A stretch of 64,000 nt of DNA from Flavobacterium restrictum (GTDB lineage: Bacteria > Bacteroidota > Bacteroidia > Flavobacteriales > Flavobacteriaceae): assembly GCF_007097245.1 (NCBI RefSeq), contig NZ_VJZT01000007.1:1-64000 (forward strand), in the 5' to 3' direction. Both the position numbers and the translations under genes were made by a program. The notes below the pieces were generated by a model. The model did not search any database and was not told the DNA's origin. It saw only the letters and a program-made list of their open reading frames with translations. Shown in pieces: positions 9,152-17,796 of the stretch. Numbering within the stretch: position 1 is the first letter of the stretch; every line of letters starts with the position of its first letter.

Positions 9152-9862
9152 CTTGGCTGTGTTTTCAAAATTCATGGACGGATGGTAGATAAAAAGGCAG
9201 GATTTATCTTTTATTAAGTTGATAATTGTATTCGCCAAAGCTTCTGGAATTGCGGGACAACCTTGACTTCTGCCCAATCTCTTGTTTCCTCGAATGAAGG
9301 ATTCAGACACATAATCAGCACCATGAACGACAACGGCTCTTTCGCGAGCGTGGTCGTTAATTCCTTTTTCTAAACCGTCTAATTTTAGTGAAAGTCCGTG
9401 TTTTCCTTTGTATACTTCGCCGGTGGCGTAAAATCCCAAACTACTTTCGAAGGATTGTGGTGAATTCGAGAATTTAGATGCAAATTCTTCGCCAGTATTC
9501 CTGCCATGCGCGACCAACGATTGTAATAATATAGTATTGGTTGCTAGATCAATAACCCAAAGTCGTTTTACATTGGACGACAAACTAAAATCGACCAAAG
9601 TCAAAATATCTTTTTGGACGAGCCCTTTTTCTTTCAATAAATAAAATCCTTTTAGGGCTTGGGTAAAACTCTCCAAATTAGGCAAGGTAAACTCATTTGC
9701 TTGTAGCGAATTGTATACTAGTTCGACTTTCATATCAAAACTTGATTTAGCAACACTCGCTATTTTAGTAGGGGCTATTTTTTCAGAATTTGAAAAATTA
9801 AACGGACCAGAAGAATAGGTCATTAATAGAAAAAGTAATGAAGGAAATATTTTATATAGCAT
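9140..9862 (-). CDS. YkuD_2-type murein L,D-transpeptidase catalytic domain protein
   Basis: A 240-residue exported protein with an N-terminal hydrophobic segment (IFPSLLFLLMTYSSG). The catalytic domain has VVVHGADYVSE and the cysteine motif GRSQGCPAIP, the compact YkuD_2 form in which the second conserved block is SxGCPA rather than SxGCxR. Predicted to act on peptidoglycan in the periplasm as transpeptidase or carboxypeptidase. Its end overlaps the end of the convergent YcbB-like gene by 12 bp, so neither can have a separate downstream terminator. Confidence 0.85.
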   Translation of the reverse strand: MLYKIFPSLLFLLMTYSSGPFNFSNSEKIAPTKIASVAKSSFDMKVELVYNSLQANEFTLPNLESFTQALKGFYLLKEKGLVQKDILTLVDFSLSSNVKRLWVIDLATNTILLQSLVAHGRNTGEEFASKFSNSPQSFESSLGFYATGEVYKGKHGLSLKLDGLEKGINDHARERAVVVHGADYVSESFIRGNKRLGRSQGCPAIPEALANTIINLIKDKSCLFIYHPSMNFENTAKLIS

Positions 9863-10062
9863 TGAAAATCTTTAGGTTATACACTTGTTTGGGGAAGGCA
9901 AAAGTATGAAAAAATGCATGCTATCGAATAAGTATTGGTAGTTTTTGTAAAGTTTAACATTTTTTTTCGGAAAGTTGCATGAAAAAAATAGTTGTTAAAA
10001 TTCAAAAATCTATACGCTATTATGTTAAATTTCTTATATTTACCTATTAATCAGCCAAAAAT

Positions 10063-12456
10063 ATGACGAAATACTGCTGTTTTTTTTCAATTCTACTCGC
10101 TTTTAGTAGCCACTATGCGTTTTCTCAAAAGAAAATTCTTCTGGCGAAATCTACTACAGAAAATATTACAATTGATGGAAAAATTAACGAACCCGTTTGG
10201 GAAACCGCTTCGGTGGCATCGGATTTCGTGATGTTTGAGCCAGATAACGGGAAACCAATTAGTTCCGATAAAAAAACCGAAGTTCGCATCCTCTACGACA
10301 ACAATGCCATTTATATTGCCGCCACATTGTATGATAATGAACCAGATAAAATTCAGAAAGAAATTACCAATCGGGATGTTTTTGGAGTTTCGGACCATTT
10401 TTCGGTAGCGATAAATGGGTTTAATGATGGGCAACAAGATTTTCGTTTTTATGTAAGTGCCGCTGGTGTGCAAATGGATTGTTTGGCAACGGAGGATAAT
10501 GAGGATTTTTCGTGGGACGCCATTTGGGACAGTCACGTAGCGTTAACCTCATTTGGTTGGGTAGTCGAAATGAAAATTCCGTATGCCGCCCTGCGATTTT
10601 CGAATGCCAAAAAACAAACTTGGGGACTCAATTGTACGCGGGAAATAAAAAGAGATGTACAAACCTATACTTGGAATCGGGTCGATACAAAAATTGGTGC
10701 AGTTATCACACAAGCAGGAATCTTGGAAGGAATTGAAAACATTCAGCCGCCAACCCGATTGTTTTTTATACCCTATACATCGTCCTATTATCAACAAAGT
10801 GATTTGGGCTCCGAGGTTACTTTTAAAGCGGGCTTGGATTTGAAATACGGCATCAATGAATCCTTTACCTTGGATGCGATTTTGGTTCCTGATTTTGGAC
10901 AAACAAAATTTGATAATGCCATCTTGAATTTGGAACCCTTTGAACAGCAACTCGAGGAAAACAGGCCTTTTTTTACTGAAGGAACTGATTTATTTAGCAA
11001 AGGAAATCTCTTTTATTCCAGACGAATTGGTGGTGCGCCTACTACTGATCCAGATTTAGGTGCCAACGAAGAAATTACAAATTATCCTAGTAGTGTCGAT
11101 TTGTTGAACGCCGTAAAAGTATCCGGCAGAACCGAAAAAGGACTGGGAATAGGTTTCCTGAATGCCGTTACCGAGAAAACTTTTGCTACAATTACCAATA
11201 CCCAAACTGGAGAAACCCGCAAGGAAGTGATTGCGCCATTGACAAATTATAATGTTTTGGTTTTTGACCAACGCTTTAATCAAAATTCATCCGTGACTTT
11301 TGTGAACACCAATACGACTAGAAATGGCGGTTTTAGAGATGCCAATGTGTCCGCGTTAGTTTTTGATTTGAACACCAAAGCCAATACTTACAATCTGTCT
11401 GGCGATTTCAAATACAGCGCTATTAATGATATAGAATCTACTAACGGATTCAAAACAGCCTTGAATTTCAAAAAAACCAGTGGGCGATACCGTTACTTAT
11501 TTTCAGGAAAATACATTTCAAAAAATTATGATGTCAACGATTTAGGAATCATTTTCTATACCAATTACCACAGCGGTTTGGCCAATGCAAGCTACCGGAT
11601 TTTGAACCCTAATCACGTTTTCAATACCTTTAAAGTAGAGCAAGAACTGAATGTTGAAGTTCAAAATACGTTTGGCAAATTGCAAGAAGCTTGGTATAAA
11701 ACGGTAATTAAAGCAACAACATTAAACAATGATTATTTTGAGTTCGCATTGGTGATGAATCCCATTGAAACGTATGATTTTTACGAGCCAAGAGCAGCTG
11801 ATCGCTATGTGTATATCCCAAAAAGAGTGTCGTCTTATTTTGGATTTGAATTGAATAGGAACAATCCTTTTACATTTGATTTGACCCTTTCGGCAGCCAA
11901 ATTTGAGGAACAAGGTCGCTTTAATTATGGCTTTTATGCCAGTCCCAAATACCGTTTCAATGATAAGTTTTCCTTGGCGTATGCCGTTGATTATTTGCAT
12001 AAAAGAAACGACCGTGGCTGGGTAGATGAGGATGAAACGGGTATTATTTTTGCCGAAAGAAATCGAGAATACATTCAAAATGATTTTACAGGAAAATATG
12101 CTTTGAATAACAAAATGACGCTTAATTTGACTGCGCGATATTACTGGTCGTATGCCAATAACCATCAATTTTTGACGTTGCAAAACGACGGACATTTAGT
12201 TCAAAATACCGTTTATGACCAAAACAAAAATAGAAATTTCAATTCATGGAATTTTGATTTGTCCTATTCCTGGTGGTTTGCTCCGGGGAGCGAAATCTCG
12301 TTTTTATATCGCAATTTTGCTCAAGAACGAACCAATCAAGTCGAAACGAATTTAGGAAACAACATCAATAATGTGTTTAAAAATAACTTGACCAATATTG
12401 TATCCGTAAGTCTTCGGTATTTTATTGATTATAATGTTGTTAAAAATAAATTTTAA
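10063..12456 (+). CDS. DUF5916 outer-membrane protein with CBM9-like N-terminal domain, copy A
   Basis: A 797-residue protein. The signal peptide (FFSILLAFSSHYAFS) precedes a CBM9-like domain (about residues 30-215: ITIDGKINEPVWE, then NNAIYIAATLYD and WVVEMKIPYAALRF). The remainder is alternating aromatic and hydrophobic, as in an outer-membrane beta-barrel, with ENRPFFTEGTDLFSK and the terminal-strand motif SWWFAPGSE. Pfam-type DUF5916; substrate unknown, with carbohydrate or glycan handling as one possibility from the CBM9 fold. A second full-length paralog follows 250 bp downstream. Confidence 0.88.
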   Translation: MTKYCCFFSILLAFSSHYAFSQKKILLAKSTTENITIDGKINEPVWETASVASDFVMFEPDNGKPISSDKKTEVRILYDNNAIYIAATLYDNEPDKIQKEITNRDVFGVSDHFSVAINGFNDGQQDFRFYVSAAGVQMDCLATEDNEDFSWDAIWDSHVALTSFGWVVEMKIPYAALRFSNAKKQTWGLNCTREIKRDVQTYTWNRVDTKIGAVITQAGILEGIENIQPPTRLFFIPYTSSYYQQSDLGSEVTFKAGLDLKYGINESFTLDAILVPDFGQTKFDNAILNLEPFEQQLEENRPFFTEGTDLFSKGNLFYSRRIGGAPTTDPDLGANEEITNYPSSVDLLNAVKVSGRTEKGLGIGFLNAVTEKTFATITNTQTGETRKEVIAPLTNYNVLVFDQRFNQNSSVTFVNTNTTRNGGFRDANVSALVFDLNTKANTYNLSGDFKYSAINDIESTNGFKTALNFKKTSGRYRYLFSGKYISKNYDVNDLGIIFYTNYHSGLANASYRILNPNHVFNTFKVEQELNVEVQNTFGKLQEAWYKTVIKATTLNNDYFEFALVMNPIETYDFYEPRAADRYVYIPKRVSSYFGFELNRNNPFTFDLTLSAAKFEEQGRFNYGFYASPKYRFNDKFSLAYAVDYLHKRNDRGWVDEDETGIIFAERNREYIQNDFTGKYALNNKMTLNLTARYYWSYANNHQFLTLQNDGHLVQNTVYDQNKNRNFNSWNFDLSYSWWFAPGSEISFLYRNFAQERTNQVETNLGNNINNVFKNNLTNIVSVSLRYFIDYNVVKNKF

Positions 12457-12706
12457 GCCTTTTTGAAAAGTAAAATACGTAATTAGCAATTGTTTTTATT
12501 GTTAAAATGCCTGTAAAATAACCCGATTAAAAGTGTAGATTGATTGTACTAAAACTAAAATAAATACGTTTTTTTGCTTAAGAAATGTCCTAACAATAGT
12601 AATTGTATTTTTATTTTAAAAACTGTAACAAAAAGTTAAAAGCAAAGTCTATTATAACAATTGGACAAATTTCAATCATCAATCACTTTTAATCAATCAA
12701 AATCAC

Positions 12707-15124
12707 ATGAGAAAACTACTTTTTATAAGTACGCTTTTTATTTCTTTTCTTGGCTTTGCCCAAAAAAAAACACTGCAAACTAAAATCATTTCAGATAAAA
12801 TAACGGTTGATGGAAAAATAAACGAAGCCGTTTGGGAAACGGTTGCTCCTGCTACTGATTTTGTGATGTTTCAACCCGATAACGGCAAGCCAATTGCCGA
12901 AAATAAAAGAACCGAAGTTAAGGTTTTGTATGATAATGATGCCATTTATATTTCGGCAAAATTATACGATGATGAACCTGATAAAATCCTAAAAGAAATT
13001 TCACAACGAGATGATTTTGGCACCACTGATTTTTTTGGTGTTTTTGTAAATGGATACAACGATGGGCAACAAAACTTTCAGTTTTTTGTCAATGCCGCCG
13101 ATGGTCAAGCGGATTGCTTATCGACAGATACCAATGGTGAAGATTATTCTTGGGACGCCGTTTGGGAGAGCAAAGCGGTCATAACCAACTTTGGTTGGGT
13201 GGTCGAAATGAGGATTCCGTATGCAGCGTTGCGTTTTTCGAGTGAAAAAATTCAAAAATGGGGACTCAATTTTTTTAGAGAAATCAAGCGAGACCGACAA
13301 AAATATTCTTGGAATTATATCGACTCAAAAATAGGTACTTTCACGCAACAAAATGGCGTTTTGGAAGGAATTCAGAACATAAAAACATCTACACGCTTGT
13401 TTTTGCTCCCTTATTCTTCCTTTTACATCAATTCTGGTGCACACCAAAAAACGTATGGAACGCTCAAAGGCGGATTGGATCTTAAGTATGGAATTAACGA
13501 TGCTTTTACTTTAGACATGATTTTGATTCCTGATTTTGGTCAAACCAAATACGATGATAAAATTTTGAATTTAGGCCCATTCGAGCAACAATTTAATGAA
13601 AACAGGCCTTTTTTTACCGAAGGAACCGATTTGTTTAGCAAAGGAAATTTGGTTTATTCGCGACGAATTGGTGGTTCTCCTAGTAATTATCCAACAATTA
13701 AGAGCAACGAAGAAATTATTGATAATCCCGCAAATGTGAGTTTGATAAACGCATTAAAAGTGTCTGGAAGAACCAAAAACGGACTTGGAGTAGGGATTTT
13801 GAATGCTGTTACCGAAAAAACTTCGGCTGTAATTCGCAACAATGACAACCAGCAAACGCGAAATGAAGTAGTAGAACCGCTTGCTAATTATAATGTTTTG
13901 GTCTTGGATCAACGCTTTCGCAAAAATTCCTCTATCGCATTTGTGAATACCAATGTCACTCGAAACGGTAGTTTTAGAGACGGAAATGTATCTGCATTGG
14001 TTTGGGATTTGAATACTAAAAAGAACACCTACAATTTGGCTGGAGATTTTAAATACAGTTATGTTACGGATGTCGAGTCCAAAAAAGGAATCGCAACAAC
14101 CTTGAATTTTGCCGAAACAACCGGGAAATACCGTTATAGTTTTGGTGGTGATTTGTATACCAAAGATTTTGACAATAATGATTTGGGAATCAACTTCGAA
14201 ACGAATTATTACAGTTTTTATGGCAATGCCAATTATAGAATTTTGAATCCTACCAAACACTTCAATGGTTTTAGAGTGAACTACAACAACTTTTTACAAT
14301 TCCGCAAAGACACTGGAAAAATACAAGGCAGTAATATTAACGTAAATGTAAATTTGGAGACCAAAAAAAACAATTCAGTAGGTTTTGGAATTAACGTCAA
14401 TCCCTTTGAACGCTATGATTATTACGAACCTAGAACTGCCGGAAGGTTTGCAATTTCTCCCACAAGCTACAGTTTTTGGGCGTATTACTCCAGAAATTAC
14501 AATTATAAATTTGCGTTTGAAATCAATCCCGAATATTCCAAAGCAAATGAAGCAGGACGAAATTATTACGAAATAAATTTAGGACCACGCTACCGTTTCA
14601 ATGATAAATTGGCGTTGAATTATAATTTTGGATACTCAAAACGTAGCAATAATAAGGGTTTTGTGGATAGCATTGATGGTGATTTGAATCCAATTACTCC
14701 GGAAACTATTGTTTTTGCGAATCGTGATGTGATTACCTATTCTAATACTTTGGGCGGGAAATACTCGATTAATAGCAAAATGAATTTTAATCTTTCGGTA
14801 CGACAATACTGGTCGTATGCCGAAAATAAAAATTATTTGTCATTGGAACAAAACGGCAGACTCAAAGAATTACCCAGCTACACCGAGAATAAAAATTCTA
14901 GTTTTTATTCCTGGAATATGGATTTGTCCTATTCCTGGTGGTTTGCTCCGGGGAGTCAAGTTTCGGTTTTGTACCGCAATAGTGCCGCTAATTTTGAAAA
15001 TGTCATCAATAAAGACTTTGGCGAAAATGTCAAAAACCTACTCAATAATCAGGAATTGCAGCATGTTTTTTCAGTCAGTGTGCGCTATTTTATAGATTAC
15101 AATCAGGTGAAACACGTTTTTTAG
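12707..15124 (+). CDS. DUF5916 outer-membrane protein with CBM9-like N-terminal domain, copy B
   Basis: An 805-residue paralog of the preceding gene, alignable along its whole length: ITVDGKINEAVWE, then WVVEMRIPYAALRF, ENRPFFTEGTDLFSK and SWWFAPGSQ. Signal peptide LFISTLFISFLGFAQ. The central barrel strands diverge more than the CBM9-like domain and the last strands, as expected for surface loops that changed after duplication. The gap between the copies (250 bp) contains no obvious terminator, so they could share a transcript. Function unknown. Confidence 0.88.
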   Translation: MRKLLFISTLFISFLGFAQKKTLQTKIISDKITVDGKINEAVWETVAPATDFVMFQPDNGKPIAENKRTEVKVLYDNDAIYISAKLYDDEPDKILKEISQRDDFGTTDFFGVFVNGYNDGQQNFQFFVNAADGQADCLSTDTNGEDYSWDAVWESKAVITNFGWVVEMRIPYAALRFSSEKIQKWGLNFFREIKRDRQKYSWNYIDSKIGTFTQQNGVLEGIQNIKTSTRLFLLPYSSFYINSGAHQKTYGTLKGGLDLKYGINDAFTLDMILIPDFGQTKYDDKILNLGPFEQQFNENRPFFTEGTDLFSKGNLVYSRRIGGSPSNYPTIKSNEEIIDNPANVSLINALKVSGRTKNGLGVGILNAVTEKTSAVIRNNDNQQTRNEVVEPLANYNVLVLDQRFRKNSSIAFVNTNVTRNGSFRDGNVSALVWDLNTKKNTYNLAGDFKYSYVTDVESKKGIATTLNFAETTGKYRYSFGGDLYTKDFDNNDLGINFETNYYSFYGNANYRILNPTKHFNGFRVNYNNFLQFRKDTGKIQGSNINVNVNLETKKNNSVGFGINVNPFERYDYYEPRTAGRFAISPTSYSFWAYYSRNYNYKFAFEINPEYSKANEAGRNYYEINLGPRYRFNDKLALNYNFGYSKRSNNKGFVDSIDGDLNPITPETIVFANRDVITYSNTLGGKYSINSKMNFNLSVRQYWSYAENKNYLSLEQNGRLKELPSYTENKNSSFYSWNMDLSYSWWFAPGSQVSVLYRNSAANFENVINKDFGENVKNLLNNQELQHVFSVSVRYFIDYNQVKHVF

Positions 15125-15207
15125 TTCCTTTTCAAAAAAGTACTTCTGCGGGTAAATTTGTGATTATTACTGCTTTTTGTCTTTTTTAGGCATAATAGTG
15201 TTTCGAG

Positions 15208-15242
15208 TTGTAGGTACTTTTTTTAGAAATACTTTACCTTTG
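15208..15242 (+). promoter_or_regulatory. Promoter of gpmI
   Basis: A perfect Bacteroidota -7 element TACCTTTG at 15235-15242 with a TTG at 15208-15210, 24 bp upstream. The start codon follows 16 bp after the -7 element, giving a very short leader. Confidence 0.65.
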
Positions 15243-15258
15243 TTTAAAATATATTCTA

Positions 15259-16776
15259 ATGAAAAAGAAAGTAATTCTAATGATTTTGGATGGCTGGGGA
15301 AAATCTCCAGATCCTAAAGTATCTGCAATTGATAACGCTAACGTTCCTTTTATAAATAGTTTGTATAAAAACTACCCTAGCGCACAACTCCGTACCGATG
15401 GACTCAACGTAGGACTTCCAGAAGGACAAATGGGCAATAGCGAAGTGGGACACATGAACTTAGGAGCAGGACGAATTGTGTATCAAGATTTGGCCAAGAT
15501 AAACCTTGCCGTTGCCAATAATACCTTGACCAAAGAACCCGTTCTGATAGACGCTTTTAATTATGCAAAAGCAAATAATAAAAAGGTACATTTCCTTGGA
15601 CTAGTTTCGGATGGTGGCGTTCACTCACATACCTCGCATTTGCGCGGACTTATTGATGCTACGCAACAATGTGGTTTGCAAGATGTATTTGTACATGCTT
15701 TTACTGACGGGCGTGATGTAGATCCTAAATCAGGAAAAAAATACATACAGGATTTAGAAAATTATATTGCTGCTACTACCGTAAAAATTGCATCGGTAAT
15801 TGGGCGTTATTATGCGATGGATCGCGATAAACGTTGGGAAAGAGTAAAACTTGCCTACGATTTATTGGTAAATGGAACCGGTACACATACCAAAGATGCT
15901 GTTGCTTCGATGGAACAAAGCTATCAAAACGATATTACGGATGAATTCATTGCGCCACTTGTTGTCGTTGACCAAAATGACCAACCACTAGCAACTATTC
16001 AAGAAGACGATGTGGTTATTTTCTTCAATTTTAGAACTGATCGAGGACGTGAGTTGACCGAAGCGCTTTCGCAAAAGGATTTTCACGAGCAAAACATGCA
16101 CAAACTCAACTTGTATTATGTTACGCTAACGAATTATGACGAAACGTACCAAAATGTAAAAGTAGTTTACAACAAAGATAATATTACCGAAACCCTTGGC
16201 GAAGTCCTAGAAAAAGCAGGTAAAAAACAAATCCGAATTGCCGAAACAGAGAAATATCCACACGTGACATTTTTCTTTTCTGGCGGTAGAGAATTGCCTT
16301 TTGATGGTGAAAGTCGCATCTTGAAAAACTCGCCAAAAGTAGCCACTTATGATCTACAACCTGAAATGAGTGCTTTTGAACTCACCGAAGCCTTGGTTCC
16401 AGAACTCGAAAAAGGCGAAGTAGATTTCGTTTGTTTGAATTTTGCCAATGGCGACATGGTAGGACATACTGGAATAATGGATGCCGCTATACAAGCCTGC
16501 GAAGCCGTTGACAAATGTGTCGAAAAAGTAATTACTACGGCTCTTGCCAATGGATATACCACGCTAGTAATTGCGGATCACGGAAATTGCGAAACGATGA
16601 TAAACCCTGATGGAAGCCCAAATACGGCGCATACTACTAATCCTGTGCCACTTATTTTGGTAGATAATGAACTAAAAACAATTCACGATGGCGTTCTAGG
16701 AGATATGGCTCCAACCATTTTGGAATTGATGGGCGTGCCGCAACCAGCTGCAATGACACAGCATTCGTTGTTGTAG
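15259..16776 (+). CDS. gpmI: 2,3-bisphosphoglycerate-independent phosphoglycerate mutase
   Basis: The cytoplasmic glycolytic enzyme interconverting 3- and 2-phosphoglycerate, cofactor-independent, manganese type. Residues 9-14 (ILDGWG) and MGNSEVGHMNLGAGR with the phosphorylated serine at residue 61 are diagnostic, as is VIADHGNCE near the C-terminus, which carries metal ligands. Length 505 matches the family. It has its own promoter and a strong terminator, hence a single-gene unit. Confidence 0.97.
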   Translation: MKKKVILMILDGWGKSPDPKVSAIDNANVPFINSLYKNYPSAQLRTDGLNVGLPEGQMGNSEVGHMNLGAGRIVYQDLAKINLAVANNTLTKEPVLIDAFNYAKANNKKVHFLGLVSDGGVHSHTSHLRGLIDATQQCGLQDVFVHAFTDGRDVDPKSGKKYIQDLENYIAATTVKIASVIGRYYAMDRDKRWERVKLAYDLLVNGTGTHTKDAVASMEQSYQNDITDEFIAPLVVVDQNDQPLATIQEDDVVIFFNFRTDRGRELTEALSQKDFHEQNMHKLNLYYVTLTNYDETYQNVKVVYNKDNITETLGEVLEKAGKKQIRIAETEKYPHVTFFFSGGRELPFDGESRILKNSPKVATYDLQPEMSAFELTEALVPELEKGEVDFVCLNFANGDMVGHTGIMDAAIQACEAVDKCVEKVITTALANGYTTLVIADHGNCETMINPDGSPNTAHTTNPVPLILVDNELKTIHDGVLGDMAPTILELMGVPQPAAMTQHSLL

Positions 16777-16812
16777 GACCACCTTTTTTAATTAATTTTC
16801 AAAAAAATAGTT

Positions 16813-16843
16813 AAGCTGCCTAATCTTTTGGGCAGCTTTTTTT
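16813..16843 (+). terminator. Terminator of gpmI
   Basis: An AAGCTGCC/GGCAGCTT stem with a 10-nt loop, followed by a T run, 36 bp after the gpmI stop codon. Confidence 0.9.
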
Positions 16844-17119
16844 ATGATTTTATGTTTCGAGTAGTTTAAAGTTAAAAATTAATTTTTTATGTAATTGTTT
16901 AATATTCAGTTGGTTATTTTTTTAAGATGCTTTTGGTTATTCTAAAATTGTTTTAATAACTAAAATAATTGTTAAAAAAAATAAAATTGAAAGTATTACT
17001 ATTAACTTTACAGAAAATTAAATTTTTTTATTGCAGTTAATAAGAGTACAATTGGTCAATTTCAATTGAATTCAAAAAGCAAAAATAAAGAGGAATCAAT
17101 TAAGCGATACTGATAATTT
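16844..17119 (+). promoter_or_regulatory. AT-rich leader of the TetR/ABC operon with a palindrome
   Basis: No gene seen. A near-consensus -7 element TAACTTTA lies at 17003-17010. Downstream is the perfect 10-bp palindrome TTCAATTGAA (17061-17070), next to CAATTGG (17050-17056). Such a symmetric site, 50 bp before a TetR-type gene, is a plausible self-regulatory operator; this is inference from position only. Confidence 0.35.
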
Positions 17120-17794
17120 ATGGAAAGTAGCCAATTACTATTTAAAATTCAAGTCAATTCAAAAATATATGTCAAAGATCCTGAAACATCTGTTTTAGGA
17201 AAAAAAATTATTGAATATGGCATTTTGTTGATTGATGAAATAGGATTTGAAGAATTTACGTTTAAGAAATTAGGAGATTTAATAGGTTCGAACGAAAGTT
17301 CACTGTACCGTTATTTCGAGAATAAGCATAAGTTTTTAATCTATTTATCGAGTTGGTATTGGAGTTGGATTGAATATAGAATCCATGTAGCAACAAATGC
17401 GGTAGTAAATCCTTTCGAAAAGTTAACTTTGGCAATTACAATTGCGACCGAAAAAATAGAAGACGATTCTACTACAGCGCACATCAATGAATCTATTTTG
17501 AACAAAATAATTATTCAAGAGTTTACCAAAACGCTCCATACTAAAGAAGTTGACGAGGAAAACAAAGAAGGTTTTTTTTTGATATACAAGCGAATAATAA
17601 ATACAATTATTGCTTTTGTGAACGAAGTAAATCCCGATTATCCCTATGCAAAAAGCCTTGTTTCTTCTATTGTTGAAGGCTCTTTGCACCAGCATTTTTT
17701 GATGTGTCATTTAAAAACAATTACGAATTGTAGTGAACATAACAAACCTACTAATTTTTATCTCCATTTAATTTCAACGTTACTAAAAAAATAA
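17120..17794 (+). CDS. TetR/AcrR-family transcriptional regulator
   Basis: A 224-residue protein. Residues about 30-78 form a TetR-type helix-turn-helix: IIEYGILLIDEIGFEEFTF, then KKLGDLIGSNESSLYRYFENK, the usual recognition-helix pattern ending in YRYFxxK. The C-terminal helical ligand domain has no recognisable specificity. It is the first gene of an export operon, 2 bp before the ABC gene, so it probably controls its own transport system in response to an exported compound or envelope signal. Confidence 0.85.
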   Translation: MESSQLLFKIQVNSKIYVKDPETSVLGKKIIEYGILLIDEIGFEEFTFKKLGDLIGSNESSLYRYFENKHKFLIYLSSWYWSWIEYRIHVATNAVVNPFEKLTLAITIATEKIEDDSTTAHINESILNKIIIQEFTKTLHTKEVDEENKEGFFLIYKRIINTIIAFVNEVNPDYPYAKSLVSSIVEGSLHQHFLMCHLKTITNCSEHNKPTNFYLHLISTLLKK

Positions 17795-17796
17795 TT

